Shown: piece after piece, positions 1 through 5,901 of the stretch
How positions within the stretch are numbered: position 1 is the stretch's first letter
Layout: every line of letters begins with the position of its first letter
NCBI GenBank assembly: GCA_002691835.1
Contig: NZJA01000105.1
Coordinates: forward strand, 14,080 to 22,918
Source: Planctomycetota bacterium
GTDB lineage: Bacteria; Planctomycetota; UBA8108; UBA1146
DNA length: 8,839 nucleotides
Direction of reading: 5' to 3'
Position numbers and translations under genes: made by a program
The notes under the pieces: model-generated
The model's database searches: none
What the model was told of the DNA's origin: nothing
What the model saw: the letters and a program-made list of their open reading frames with translations, nothing else

Positions 1-137
1 ATCAGGATTCTATTCTTTGAGGTGTCGAAAGCCCCTCAGGAGTGATCTCTGGGGATTTTCACACCAGAGGCAACTTCATGGGAAGTCCGCCTCTGCTCTA
101 AAACCGAAATATCCTATTGAAAAGCAGGAGGCCAACG
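1..137. other. Leader region upstream of the ferredoxin gene, no supported gene
   Basis: This edge stretch holds no coding region I can support. A plus-strand frame open from base 1 ends at a TGA at 43-45 and could be the last 14 codons of a gene truncated by the window edge, but it is too short to judge. The rest is presumably the 5' leader of the ferredoxin gene. I found no convincing -35/-10 pair; AT-rich sequence around 99-120 is the likeliest promoter area. The only clear signal is the AGGAGG ribosome site at 126-131. Confidence 0.4.
126..131 (+). promoter_or_regulatory. Ribosome binding site of the ferredoxin gene
   Basis: A perfect AGGAGG lies 6 nt before the ATG at 138. It decides the start: an in-frame TTG at 117 would place this site inside the coding region and add seven residues with no ferredoxin similarity. 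Confidence 0.85.
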
Positions 138-371
138 ATGGCAGATCCCGCGAACAAGGTCGAAAGCAACATCGGTGGCAAGTGGTATGTCGACGAGGAG
201 TGCATCGATTGCGACCTCTGCAGAACGACCGCCCCCGACAACTTCAAGGCCAACGAAGATGAAGGCTACTCTTTTGTCTTTAAGCAGCCCGCTTCCCCAG
301 AAGAGGAAGAGCTGTGCGAACAGGCCAAGGAAGAATGCCCTGTCGAGGCGATTGGTGACGACTGCGAATAG
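138..371 (+). CDS. Small single-cluster [4Fe-4S] ferredoxin
   Basis: This 77-residue acidic protein is a low-potential electron carrier of the short bacterial ferredoxin family, expected in the cytoplasm. The first half of the cluster motif is CIDCDLC (Cys22, Cys25, Cys28) and the fourth ligand is Cys67, followed by the usual Pro68 (CPVEAI). The second cluster motif of 2x[4Fe-4S] ferredoxins is absent, so one cluster is expected. Cys60 and Cys76 are extra; in some single-cluster ferredoxins two further cysteines form a disulfide, but I cannot say that these do. The first 15 residues precede the fold. The ATG has an ideal ribosome site. The gene stands alone, with a small hairpin directly after the stop. 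Its redox partner cannot be read from the context; the radical SAM protein encoded convergently needs electrons, but a link is only speculation. Confidence 0.9.
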   Translation: MADPANKVESNIGGKWYVDEECIDCDLCRTTAPDNFKANEDEGYSFVFKQPASPEEEELCEQAKEECPVEAIGDDCE

Positions 372-386
372 TGGTTCTTCAACCAC
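371..386 (+). terminator. Small hairpin after the ferredoxin gene
   Basis: GTGGTT-CTTC-AACCAC forms a perfect 6-bp stem with a 4-nt loop, beginning at the last base of the TAG stop codon. No run of T follows, so it may be a weak terminator or a transcript-end stabiliser rather than a classical intrinsic terminator. Confidence 0.4.
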
Positions 387-476
387 CGTTCCTCGTCAAC
401 CTGGATCGCTTCTGTCTCAACACTCTTGAGCTTGATCCCAAACACTGAAGGCTCGCTTCGGCTTCTCCTTCTTCAG

Positions 477-568
477 GAGCAGACGCTCTAGCGGTTGCTC
501 GTATCCCATCGATATCGAGCAGACGTTCCAGCGGCTGCTCCATCGATATCGAGCAGACGCTATCTCGG
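477..568. repeat. Short tandem array of imperfect hairpin repeats
   Basis: Three related units lie between two convergent genes. Unit 1 (477-500) and unit 2 (517-540) are both 24 nt, begin GAGCAGACG, end TGCTC and can each fold on themselves: six outer pairs (one a G-T wobble in unit 1), one A/G mismatch, three inner pairs and a 4-nt loop. Where they differ, pairing is mostly kept. Unit 3 (551-568) keeps the 5' arm but loses the 3' arm. A 20-nt sequence starting CCATCGATATCG is present exactly twice, at 506-525 and 540-559, giving a 34-nt period. Nothing here looks coding. It could be a transcription barrier between converging genes, a REP-like element, or decayed local duplications. Confidence 0.7.
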
Positions 569-604
569 CAAGTCTGACCAGATCTGCAGAGTGGTCAGAC
601 TTGC
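568..604 (-). terminator. 13-bp perfect inverted repeat at the end of the radical SAM gene
   Basis: Bases 568-580 and 592-604 are perfect reverse complements (arms GCAAGTCTGACCA and TGGTCAGACTTGC) around an 11-nt loop. The structure overlaps the last codons and the TGA stop (595-597) of the radical SAM gene. No T-run follows on either strand, so it departs from the standard intrinsic terminator, but it is the strongest hairpin I found in the window and sits where the two convergent transcripts should end. It could act on both strands. Confidence 0.6.
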
Positions 605-3468
605 AGCGTGCTCTTCGGGCTGGGTGCAGGAAGCAAACGCCTGCGGACCACCTGAATGCCTGAAGGCAGTTCCCCTTCAAACAATTTCACCAGAACGTCT
701 TCCGGCTTCGCCAGGTGATCACCCTGAAGACAAATTCTCATCGAGAGCAATCTTTCATCAGAACGACACACCTGCAGACCTTCCGCATCCGACGGGAGTT
801 CTTCGAGCCACTTCAAGTGCTGAATACCCGGACGGATATCCACCACCTTCGGTTTACCTTTTTTGGTGAGGCGATCGACCCGAATCTCTTCTTGCGCCAT
901 GAATTGATCGAGAGATTCGGCAGGGATTCGATCCGCAACCGAACCCGGCATGAAGATCATGAAATCTGCCCAATTACTGATCACTGACAACTTGGGAGCG
1001 TCCGAACCCAATGAGTGCAAGGAACGAATAACGATGCCGTCAGGGCATTGCAGGGTCAATTTCTCGAAGACTTCCTCTGCAGGAACTTCATTCTGAATTC
1101 GAATGTCGACGACTTCGGAAAGTCCTGCCATGCCGAGCCTGAGGGGTGGTCCAAAAGACATCTGCGGTATCGGATGAAAGCCCTTTGAATAAGATGGGGA
1201 GAACCCGGCCCGACGAATCGCTCTTGGCAGGAATCGATTCAGGTCCAAATGGCTCATGTATCTTGCTCGACCTAATTTGGCATAACGAATTCTGTAGCCG
1301 AAACTGGCATGTTCCAGCTCTTTTCTTTCCGGCGGCATTTTGGGATTTGCCCGAAGTGCAAATCGCTTTTTCGCTTCTTCCCGAACCTGTTCCACACCCG
1401 CATCCGTCTGAGAGGAATCTTTGCCGATCTTGCGGTCATGCGCATCGAGATAGTCGAGAAACTCGATGCGCTCCTCTTTCATCTGACTGAGATCGCAGGC
1501 GATTCCGCAGTCGTAGCAAACCAGGCGACGCTTGTCTTCGCTCGCCTCTTCGACATTGTTGTAGTGAGTCAGCCTTTTGCCAGGCTTCCCGCAAGGATGC
1601 GAGGTGCGATCCTTCAGGGCTCTCTGATACTCACGCTTAAGAAATTTGGGCTCCACTCCACAATCGAGGTGGTCCCATGGCAATCGGGCATCAATCGGGA
1701 TCGTACCGAGGAAGCGATAGCGGTCGATTTCATTTTCTTCGATGGCTTCCATCCAGTAATCAAATCTCATTCGATCAGACCAGCCATCAAAACGGCAACC
1801 TTTACGCCAAGCGGTCTCAATGACATCCGCGATGGTTCGGTCGCCCCGACTCAGGATTCCCTCCAGGTGGCTGGTGGAAGGATCATGCCACCTCAACTGA
1901 AGACCGGGAAAACGGGTCCACTTCCGCAATGCGTCATGCTTCATTTCAATATCTGGTAGATCATCCATCGCCGCCCACTGGAAGGGTGTGAACGGTTTCG
2001 GCACATGACTGGAAACGGAAACCGTGACCTGGGCCCGCCCCTTGGGAAGGTATTCTTTGGCGATATCGAGCATCCGCTTGCCTGTTTCAGCGATGCCCCG
2101 GATATCACTCTCATCTTCTGTCGGCAGCCCGATCATGAAGTACAACTTCATACGTCGCCAACCTCTGGAGAAAATCCGGTGGGCACTCTTTGCGATATCT
2201 TCCTCAGTGATGTTTTTATTGACGACATCACGCATCCGCTGTGTTCCGGCTTCAGGGGCGAAAGTCAGGGAGGTATTGCGAACACTCGACATCTCTTCGA
2301 GCATTTCATCCGTCAATCCATAGGCTCGCAAAGAAGATACGCTCAGCGAAATGTTCTTCTCACGGAGCTCTGGCATGATCTTCTTCACCAAAGGCTCGAT
2401 GGCGCTGTAATCAGCGGTCGACAAGCTCGTCAGGGAAACCTCGTCAAAACCGCCACACTTCACGGCATCGCGAACCACTTCCTGAATATCTTCAGGAGGC
2501 CTTTCGCGAACGGGGCGATAGATCATTCCCGCCTGACAGAATCGACAACCCTCAGTACAGCCTCTGGCGACTTCGATACTGGCTCGGTCAAAGACCACTT
2601 CCGTATTTGGAACCGGGGATTTGGATGGAAAAGGGTATTCAGCCAAATCGGGTACATGAGCACGCTTTACTGAAGCGGGAACTCTCTCATCAATGGGCCC
2701 ATCGACCACGGTAAAACCCGTGTCACTCTCGACCCGAGTGCTGTAGAGAGAAGGAACGTAGACCCCGTCAAATCCACTGATTTGGATCAGACGGTCGCGA
2801 CGGGAAAACCCGCGCTCTTTGAGAGATTTCCAGTGATCGACCACTTTGTGGAAATGGCCCTCTCCATCACCAATCAGGAATGCATCGATAAAGGGGCTCA
2901 TCGGCTCAGGCTGGAATGCCACTGGTCCCCCGGCCATGACGAGAGGACAATCGTCATCGCGGTCACTCGATCGGATAGGGATTCCTCCCAGATCGAGCAT
3001 CGTCAAAATGTTGGTAAAAGTCAGCTCGTACTGCATCGAAAAACCGATGACGTCGAAATCTTTCATCCGACGCCAGGTTTCGAGACTGACCAATTCCAAC
3101 TCTCGACTTCTCAACTCCTTTTCACAGTCGATCCACGGCGTGTAGACCCGTTCTGCACGGACGTCTTCGAGACCGTTCAACTGGGAATAAAGAATCTTGA
3201 ATCCGAGATGGCTCATTCCAATCTCGTAGACATCCGGAAAAGCCAGCAGGAAAGAAAGTCGAGCATCCTGCTTGGTGACCGAGTGGAGTTCCCCTCCTGT
3301 GTAACGGCCAGGCTTTTCTAATCGGTGGAGAAACGCACGATATGGATGGTGAGCAATATCATGGCGATCGGGCAGGATCGAAAGATCCTCACCCTCAGCG
3401 GCTTCTGAAGCTCCGCTTTCAAAACCAACCTTGCCCATCGAATCCCAGAGAGAGTTCTCGTCTGACAA
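595..3468 (-). CDS. B12-binding/radical SAM protein fused to a DUF2344 domain (TIGR03960-TIGR03936 type)
   Basis: This 957-residue protein combines two families usually encoded as neighbours. Residues about 50-290 are the N-terminal region resembling a B12-binding Rossmann fold (from KPGRYTGGE through AFPDVYEIGMSHLG to MAGGPVAFQPEP). Residues about 290-600 are the radical SAM barrel; its cluster motif CTEGCRFC gives Cys304, Cys308 and Cys311, followed by QAGMIYRPVRER, a family hallmark. A cysteine group (Cys626, Cys651, Cys654, Cys658) suggests a zinc or second iron-sulfur site. Residues about 725-957 are the radical SAM-linked DUF2344 domain (YRIRYAKLGRARYMSHLDL). Function is unknown; in other bacteria these families are often near RNase E/G and ribosomal protein genes, suggesting RNA or ribosome modification. 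The TTG start at 3468 is chosen for its GGTGGGAGA ribosome site 7 nt upstream; a GTG at 3507 has none. Confidence 0.9.
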   Translation of the reverse strand: MSDENSLWDSMGKVGFESGASEAAEGEDLSILPDRHDIAHHPYRAFLHRLEKPGRYTGGELHSVTKQDARLSFLLAFPDVYEIGMSHLGFKILYSQLNGLEDVRAERVYTPWIDCEKELRSRELELVSLETWRRMKDFDVIGFSMQYELTFTNILTMLDLGGIPIRSSDRDDDCPLVMAGGPVAFQPEPMSPFIDAFLIGDGEGHFHKVVDHWKSLKERGFSRRDRLIQISGFDGVYVPSLYSTRVESDTGFTVVDGPIDERVPASVKRAHVPDLAEYPFPSKSPVPNTEVVFDRASIEVARGCTEGCRFCQAGMIYRPVRERPPEDIQEVVRDAVKCGGFDEVSLTSLSTADYSAIEPLVKKIMPELREKNISLSVSSLRAYGLTDEMLEEMSSVRNTSLTFAPEAGTQRMRDVVNKNITEEDIAKSAHRIFSRGWRRMKLYFMIGLPTEDESDIRGIAETGKRMLDIAKEYLPKGRAQVTVSVSSHVPKPFTPFQWAAMDDLPDIEMKHDALRKWTRFPGLQLRWHDPSTSHLEGILSRGDRTIADVIETAWRKGCRFDGWSDRMRFDYWMEAIEENEIDRYRFLGTIPIDARLPWDHLDCGVEPKFLKREYQRALKDRTSHPCGKPGKRLTHYNNVEEASEDKRRLVCYDCGIACDLSQMKEERIEFLDYLDAHDRKIGKDSSQTDAGVEQVREEAKKRFALRANPKMPPERKELEHASFGYRIRYAKLGRARYMSHLDLNRFLPRAIRRAGFSPSYSKGFHPIPQMSFGPPLRLGMAGLSEVVDIRIQNEVPAEEVFEKLTLQCPDGIVIRSLHSLGSDAPKLSVISNWADFMIFMPGSVADRIPAESLDQFMAQEEIRVDRLTKKGKPKVVDIRPGIQHLKWLEELPSDAEGLQVCRSDERLLSMRICLQGDHLAKPEDVLVKLFEGELPSGIQVVRRRLLPAPSPKSTLQV

Positions 3469-3474
3469 TTGCTT

Positions 3475-3483
3475 TCTCCCACC
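3475..3483 (-). promoter_or_regulatory. Ribosome binding site deciding the radical SAM start
   Basis: On the minus strand GGTGGGAGA ends 6 to 7 nt before the TTG at 3468-3466. The longer alternative starting at GTG 3507 has only AT-rich sequence and TTTCCC before it. An ATG at 3438 would also keep all conserved domains but has only a weak CTGGG upstream. Confidence 0.65.
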
Positions 3484-3546
3484 TTTATTCTGGAGGTACC
3501 GATCCACAGGGAAATATTGTCACCGAAGGATCGAAAACCGATCTGG

Positions 3547-3555
3547 ATAATATCA
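3547..3555 (-). promoter_or_regulatory. Candidate extended -10 promoter of the radical SAM gene
   Basis: The minus strand reads TGATATTAT: an extended -10 TG followed by one base and TATTAT, which matches five of six consensus positions. It would give a leader of about 70 nt before the TTG at 3468. No good -35 is visible 17 nt upstream, as is common with extended -10 promoters. This lies in the 148-bp gap after the small membrane gene, so the radical SAM gene could be transcribed alone as well as by readthrough. Confidence 0.35.
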
Positions 3556-3616
3556 CGCAGGAACCATCTGCCCAGTTCTGTCCGGGTCAGGAAATGGAAG
3601 ATTCAGCTCTGGAAGG

Positions 3617-3766
3617 CTATTCCTCTTCGGGGGATTCCTTTTTAACGCGATCATCGGTAATGCGGATCCTGGAAGGCACAGATGGGCTTTTTCGAACAGG
3701 AATCCATTGGATCGCCAGTGCCACAATCAGGGCAATCGTCAGGAATGAAGGATCGGTCCAGAACAT
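3617..3766 (-). CDS. 49-residue single-pass membrane protein, unknown function
   Basis: This short gene begins with ATG at 3766, directly after the TAG of the MerR-like gene (no gap), with GAGGGG 9 nt upstream inside the end of that gene. It ends at TAG 3617-3619. The protein opens MFWTDPS, has one hydrophobic segment at about residues 8-24 (FLTIALIVALAIQWIPV), then a soluble tail rich in basic then acidic residues (VRKSP, DDRVKKESPEEE). The basic residues after the membrane segment predict the tail in the cytoplasm. I do not recognise a family. Its position predicts co-translation with the MerR-like protein and co-transcription with, or just ahead of, the radical SAM gene. The abutting start, ribosome site and clear hydrophobic pattern argue that it is real, but with 49 codons chance remains possible. 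Confidence 0.6.
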   Translation of the reverse strand: MFWTDPSFLTIALIVALAIQWIPVRKSPSVPSRIRITDDRVKKESPEEE

Positions 3767-4024
3767 CTACAGTTTCCCCTCGTCGATCAGTTGTTTGATT
3801 TCCTTGAGGGATTTCCCCTGCTCCTGCAGTTCTGACATTTTCCCCAAACGTTCAAAGATCCATTCGGCGTAGAGACGATGCCCTGCAGGGGTCCGCTCCT
3901 CTTCTTCGATGAATCCGGAAACGGTGTAATCATGAAGCGTCTGTCGGGAAATTCCCGTCGCCGCCATCACTTCACCGATCTTGAACAATTTCCTGGGTAC
4001 CTGGCCTGCAGAAGGCTTGGGCAA
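3767..4024 (-). CDS. Small MerR-type helix-turn-helix protein, DNA-binding domain only
   Basis: This 85-residue protein is a winged-helix MerR domain with little else. KIGEVMAATGISRQTLHDY (about 15-33) is the helix-turn-helix, RTPAGHRLY (44-52) the wing, and WIFERLGKMSELQEQGKSLKEIKQLI (55-80) the last helices of the domain. The long coiled coil and effector domain of full-size MerR regulators (about 110-150 residues) are missing, so it probably senses no ligand itself and dimerises by another route or works with a partner. The TTG start at 4024 is chosen for GAGGGG 9 nt upstream; an in-frame GTG at 4078 lies too close to the promoter and adds residues unlike a MerR domain. It is followed directly by the 49-residue membrane protein gene. 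The repeats around its promoter could be its own operator, by inference. Confidence 0.8.
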   Translation of the reverse strand: MPKPSAGQVPRKLFKIGEVMAATGISRQTLHDYTVSGFIEEEERTPAGHRLYAEWIFERLGKMSELQEQGKSLKEIKQLIDEGKL

Positions 4025-4073
4025 GTGTCGTATCCCCTCTTGGCATACCGGATCCTGACGTTCCGGCTCCCCA

Positions 4074-4116
4074 TGCACTTTGCACTTTATACTTTATAAA
4101 CCATAGGTCAAGTGCA
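4074..4116 (-). promoter_or_regulatory. Repeat-built promoter region of the MerR-like gene
   Basis: Read on the plus strand this is a run of four 7-bp units: TGCACTT (4074-4080), TGCACTT (4081-4087), TATACTT (4088-4094) and TATAAAC (4095-4101). An inverted copy, AAGTGCA, is at 4110-4116. On the minus strand the same sequence supplies a -35-like TTGACC (4111-4106) and -10-like elements: TATAAA at 4091-4086 (spacing 14) or TAAAGT at 4089-4084 (spacing 16). Neither spacing is the ideal 17, which is compatible with activator-dependent or MerR-like control, although MerR promoters usually have long, not short, spacers. Transcription would start just upstream of the TTG-initiated MerR-like gene. 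Confidence 0.5.
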
Positions 4117-4131
4117 GTTTCCCGGAAGAAC

Positions 4132-4443
4132 TTATGATTCCTTTCGGAAATGAGGCTCTCCTGAATCGGGAACAGGATCGTACCCCCCTTTGGAGAATGG
4201 GTGGCAACGCAAGAGGCGTCGAAGCGACAGCCAACCTCCCCGGCAAGCGCCATGCATACGGATCGCTTCTACGGCATAGCCACTGCAGCTCGGTTCGAAT
4301 CGACACAGCGGCGGGAGCAGAGGAGATATTCCGCGACGATAAACGCCGATGAGTCCCAGAAATATTTTTGCCAGCAGACTCGGATTCCCGGATGAGTCGT
4401 CAGCCGATGTTTCATCTCCGGACTCAGGGGTCCTTGCGATCAT
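4132..4443 (-). CDS. yidD: Membrane protein insertion efficiency factor YidD
   Basis: YidD is a small peripheral membrane protein that helps YidC insert inner-membrane proteins. The 103-residue product carries the family core [15 protein letters not shown] (47-61), [19 protein letters not shown] (64-82) and GGYDPVP (86-92), with the conserved cysteines Cys47, Cys53, Cys67 and Cys80. A hydrophobic amphipathic helix (about 23-36) precedes the core. The first 20 residues are a polar extension longer than in most homologues. The ATG at 4443 overlaps the rnpA stop codon (ATGA), which predicts translational coupling; a longer frame open to 4524 lies inside rnpA and is not needed. The usual partner gene yidC is not next to it; a MerR-like gene follows after about 107 nt. 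Confidence 0.92.
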   Translation of the reverse strand: MIARTPESGDETSADDSSGNPSLLAKIFLGLIGVYRRGISPLLPPLCRFEPSCSGYAVEAIRMHGACRGGWLSLRRLLRCHPFSKGGYDPVPDSGEPHFRKES

Positions 4444-4799
4444 CGGGAGGCCTTGGAACTTACACTGCGCGAGAGTAACTCCACGACTTGCAACTTGAGG
4501 GATTGGAAATCGAGATCTGAGCAACCCGGGCGAGGAATCAGGATCATGTCCCGATGACAGGGAGAAGCTCCTTTTTCACAACGGAAGATCTCCCGCAACC
4601 TTCGCTTGAGTCGGTTGCGAACCACCGCATTGCCGACTTTGCGACTGACGGCAAGGCCCAGACGGCTCTCGTCGCGCCCCGCTTCATGAACCACCGCCCG
4701 AAGGTGACGGGTACTGCAGCGAACTCCATGCTCAAAAACCACCTGGAAGTCGCTTTTGCGACAAATCCTCGAAGATCGGGGAAATCGGTGATCGCTCAA
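4440..4799 (-). CDS. rnpA: Ribonuclease P protein component RnpA
   Basis: RnpA binds the catalytic RNase P RNA and helps it remove the 5' leader of precursor tRNAs. The 119-residue protein is of normal length, with the N-terminal [20 protein letters not shown] (6-25), a central [16 protein letters not shown] (47-62) and the RNA-binding RNR signature [10 protein letters not shown] (61-70). The TTG start at 4799 is strongly supported: AAGGAGG sits 5 nt upstream and the predicted N-terminus aligns with where RnpA proteins begin. A frame open to 4886 would run back into the dehydrogenase gene and is rejected. The gene overlaps yidD by 4 nt and begins 19 nt after the dehydrogenase stop. rpmH, the standard upstream neighbour, is missing: there is no room for its roughly 44 codons. 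Confidence 0.93.
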   Translation of the reverse strand: MSDHRFPRSSRICRKSDFQVVFEHGVRCSTRHLRAVVHEAGRDESRLGLAVSRKVGNAVVRNRLKRRLREIFRCEKGASPCHRDMILIPRPGCSDLDFQSLKLQVVELLSRSVSSKASR

Positions 4800-4804
4800 A
4801 AGAG

Positions 4805-4811
4805 CCTCCTT
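4805..4811 (-). promoter_or_regulatory. Ribosome binding site of rnpA
   Basis: AAGGAGG on the minus strand lies 5 nt before the TTG at 4799 and fixes it as the start. It is directly adjacent to the hairpin 4811-4830 (one shared base), so folding of that hairpin could affect ribosome access. Confidence 0.8.
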
Positions 4812-4830
4812 CCACCTCCTAAGAGGTGGA
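4811..4830 (-). promoter_or_regulatory. 8-bp hairpin with the dehydrogenase stop codon in its loop
   Basis: TCCACCTC and GAGGTGGA form a perfect 8-bp stem around a 4-nt loop that, on the minus strand, reads TTAG and contains the TAG stop of the dehydrogenase gene. The stem arm also contains a second purine-rich GGAGG-like sequence just ahead of the true rnpA ribosome site. A ribosome terminating at this stop would melt the stem, so it could couple rnpA translation to that of the dehydrogenase, or act as a processing or attenuation site. It lacks a T-run and is not a standard terminator. Confidence 0.5.
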
Positions 4831-5901
4831 ATCAGCGACAGACTGCCCATTCGCCTGACGGGCTTCTTCAAGGCGGTTTTCAGCAACCCGGTAAGCGGCT
4901 TCGGCGGGGGTCAGATGCTCCCTGCGGGAGGTTTCGAACACTTCACGGAGACCATTGTAGATGTTCTCGATCTTCCCTACGGCCGTGCGCTCGTCGTATC
5001 CCTCAGGGCGAACCTCTACCGAAACATTGATGATGCCTCCGGCGTTAATGATGAAATCAGGTGCGTACAAAACTTCGCGATCGTGAAGCATGACAGCATG
5101 CTCTTCTCGGAGAAGCTGATTGTTGGCAGCGCCTGCAACGACCTTCACTTTGAGACGAGGAATCGTGTCGTCATTGAGGATTCCACCCAGGGCACAGGGG
5201 ATAAACACGTCCGCATCGACGTCGTAGATCTCGTCACCATGGACGACTTCGACCCCTGGAAGAGCCGAGAACTCCATGCAGCGGTCTTCATTGATATCTG
5301 TCACGGTGACCCGTGCTCCCAGCATCGAAAGACAACGCACCACGTCTCCCCCGACCTGACCCAAACCCTGAACCGAGTAGTGGAGACGGTCGAGATGACT
5401 GGTCCCGAACTTTTCTTCTGTACAGGCAAACAGCCCACGGATCACACCTCTGGCTGTAAATGGAGACGGATTGCCGCTGGATCCAGATTGACGACTCAAA
5501 CCCATCACGTAGGCGGTTTCCATTTGGAGCCACTCGAGTTCCTGAATGCCAACACCGACATCTTCGGCCGTGATGTAACTGCCCCCGAGAGAATCCACGA
5601 ATCGGCCCATGGCCCGGAAAAGAGCTTCGCTCTTGTCCTTTTTCTGATCTCCAATGATGACCGCTTTACCGCCACCGAGTCCGGTATTGGCACATGCGCT
5701 CTTGTAGGTCATTCCCTTTGAGAGCCTGAGGACGTCAAAAATCGCTTCCTTTTCGGACTCGTAATTCCACATGCGAAGGCCGCCAAGAGCAGGTCCCAGA
5801 GTCGTATCGTGGACAGCGATGACAGCCTTTAGCCCAGATTCCGGGTCATTGGCCATCACGACATTTTCGTAACCTTCAGCTTCAATTTTGTCGATCTTCA
5901 T
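4819..5901 (-). CDS. ldh: Leucine (branched-chain/aromatic amino acid) dehydrogenase, NAD-dependent
   Basis: This 360-residue enzyme belongs to the Glu/Leu/Phe/Val dehydrogenase superfamily, which interconverts an L-amino acid with its 2-oxo acid plus ammonia. Its length and motifs fit the leucine dehydrogenase group better than glutamate dehydrogenase (about 420-450 residues). Visible are the glycine-rich substrate loop LGPALGGLRMW (35-45), KGMTYKSACANTGLGGGKAV (62-81) with substrate-binding Lys67 and catalytic Lys79, Asp114 in TAEDVG, the Rossmann motif GLGQVG (179-184) and Asp202 ending the second strand (VTVTDIN), which favours NAD over NADP. Valine or phenylalanine specificity cannot be excluded. 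ATG at 5901 has AAGGGG 4 nt upstream. It heads an apparent operon with rnpA and yidD, an unexpected set of neighbours. Confidence 0.9.
   Translation of the reverse strand: MKIDKIEAEGYENVVMANDPESGLKAVIAVHDTTLGPALGGLRMWNYESEKEAIFDVLRLSKGMTYKSACANTGLGGGKAVIIGDQKKDKSEALFRAMGRFVDSLGGSYITAEDVGVGIQELEWLQMETAYVMGLSRQSGSSGNPSPFTARGVIRGLFACTEEKFGTSHLDRLHYSVQGLGQVGGDVVRCLSMLGARVTVTDINEDRCMEFSALPGVEVVHGDEIYDVDADVFIPCALGGILNDDTIPRLKVKVVAGAANNQLLREEHAVMLHDREVLYAPDFIINAGGIINVSVEVRPEGYDERTAVGKIENIYNGLREVFETSRREHLTPAEAAYRVAENRLEEARQANGQSVADSTS

Noticed and set aside
114..386. Minus-strand open frame of 90 codons opposite the ferredoxin gene
   Set aside because: Its hydrophobic look comes from the reverse complement of an acidic, Glu-rich gene; the plus-strand ferredoxin has cluster cysteines and an ideal ribosome site.
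477..568. Possible CRISPR array
   Set aside because: Only two to three copies, period of 34-40 nt, degenerate repeats and near-identical spacers; no cas genes nearby. Spacers in a CRISPR array should be unrelated.
1309..2673. Two plus-strand open frames of more than 200 codons (1309-1959 and 2005-2673)
   Set aside because: Both are antisense to the radical SAM gene, where conserved motifs prove the minus-strand frame; their translations look like random shadow sequence.
3469..3507. GTG start at 3507 for the radical SAM gene
   Set aside because: No ribosome site precedes it, whereas the TTG at 3468 has GGTGGGAGA; the added 13 residues show no family similarity.
4800..4886. Longer rnpA reading starting at 4886, or a hidden rpmH before rnpA
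   Set aside because: The extra residues overlap the end of the dehydrogenase in another frame and are not RpmH-like (no basic 44-residue pattern); the TTG at 4799 has a near-perfect ribosome site.
4915..5721. Long plus-strand open frame of 268 codons opposite the dehydrogenase gene
   Set aside because: It lies entirely antisense to the well-supported ldh coding region, has no ribosome site and no recognisable domain. Long antisense open frames opposite glutamate/leucine dehydrogenase genes are a known artefact of their codon bias.
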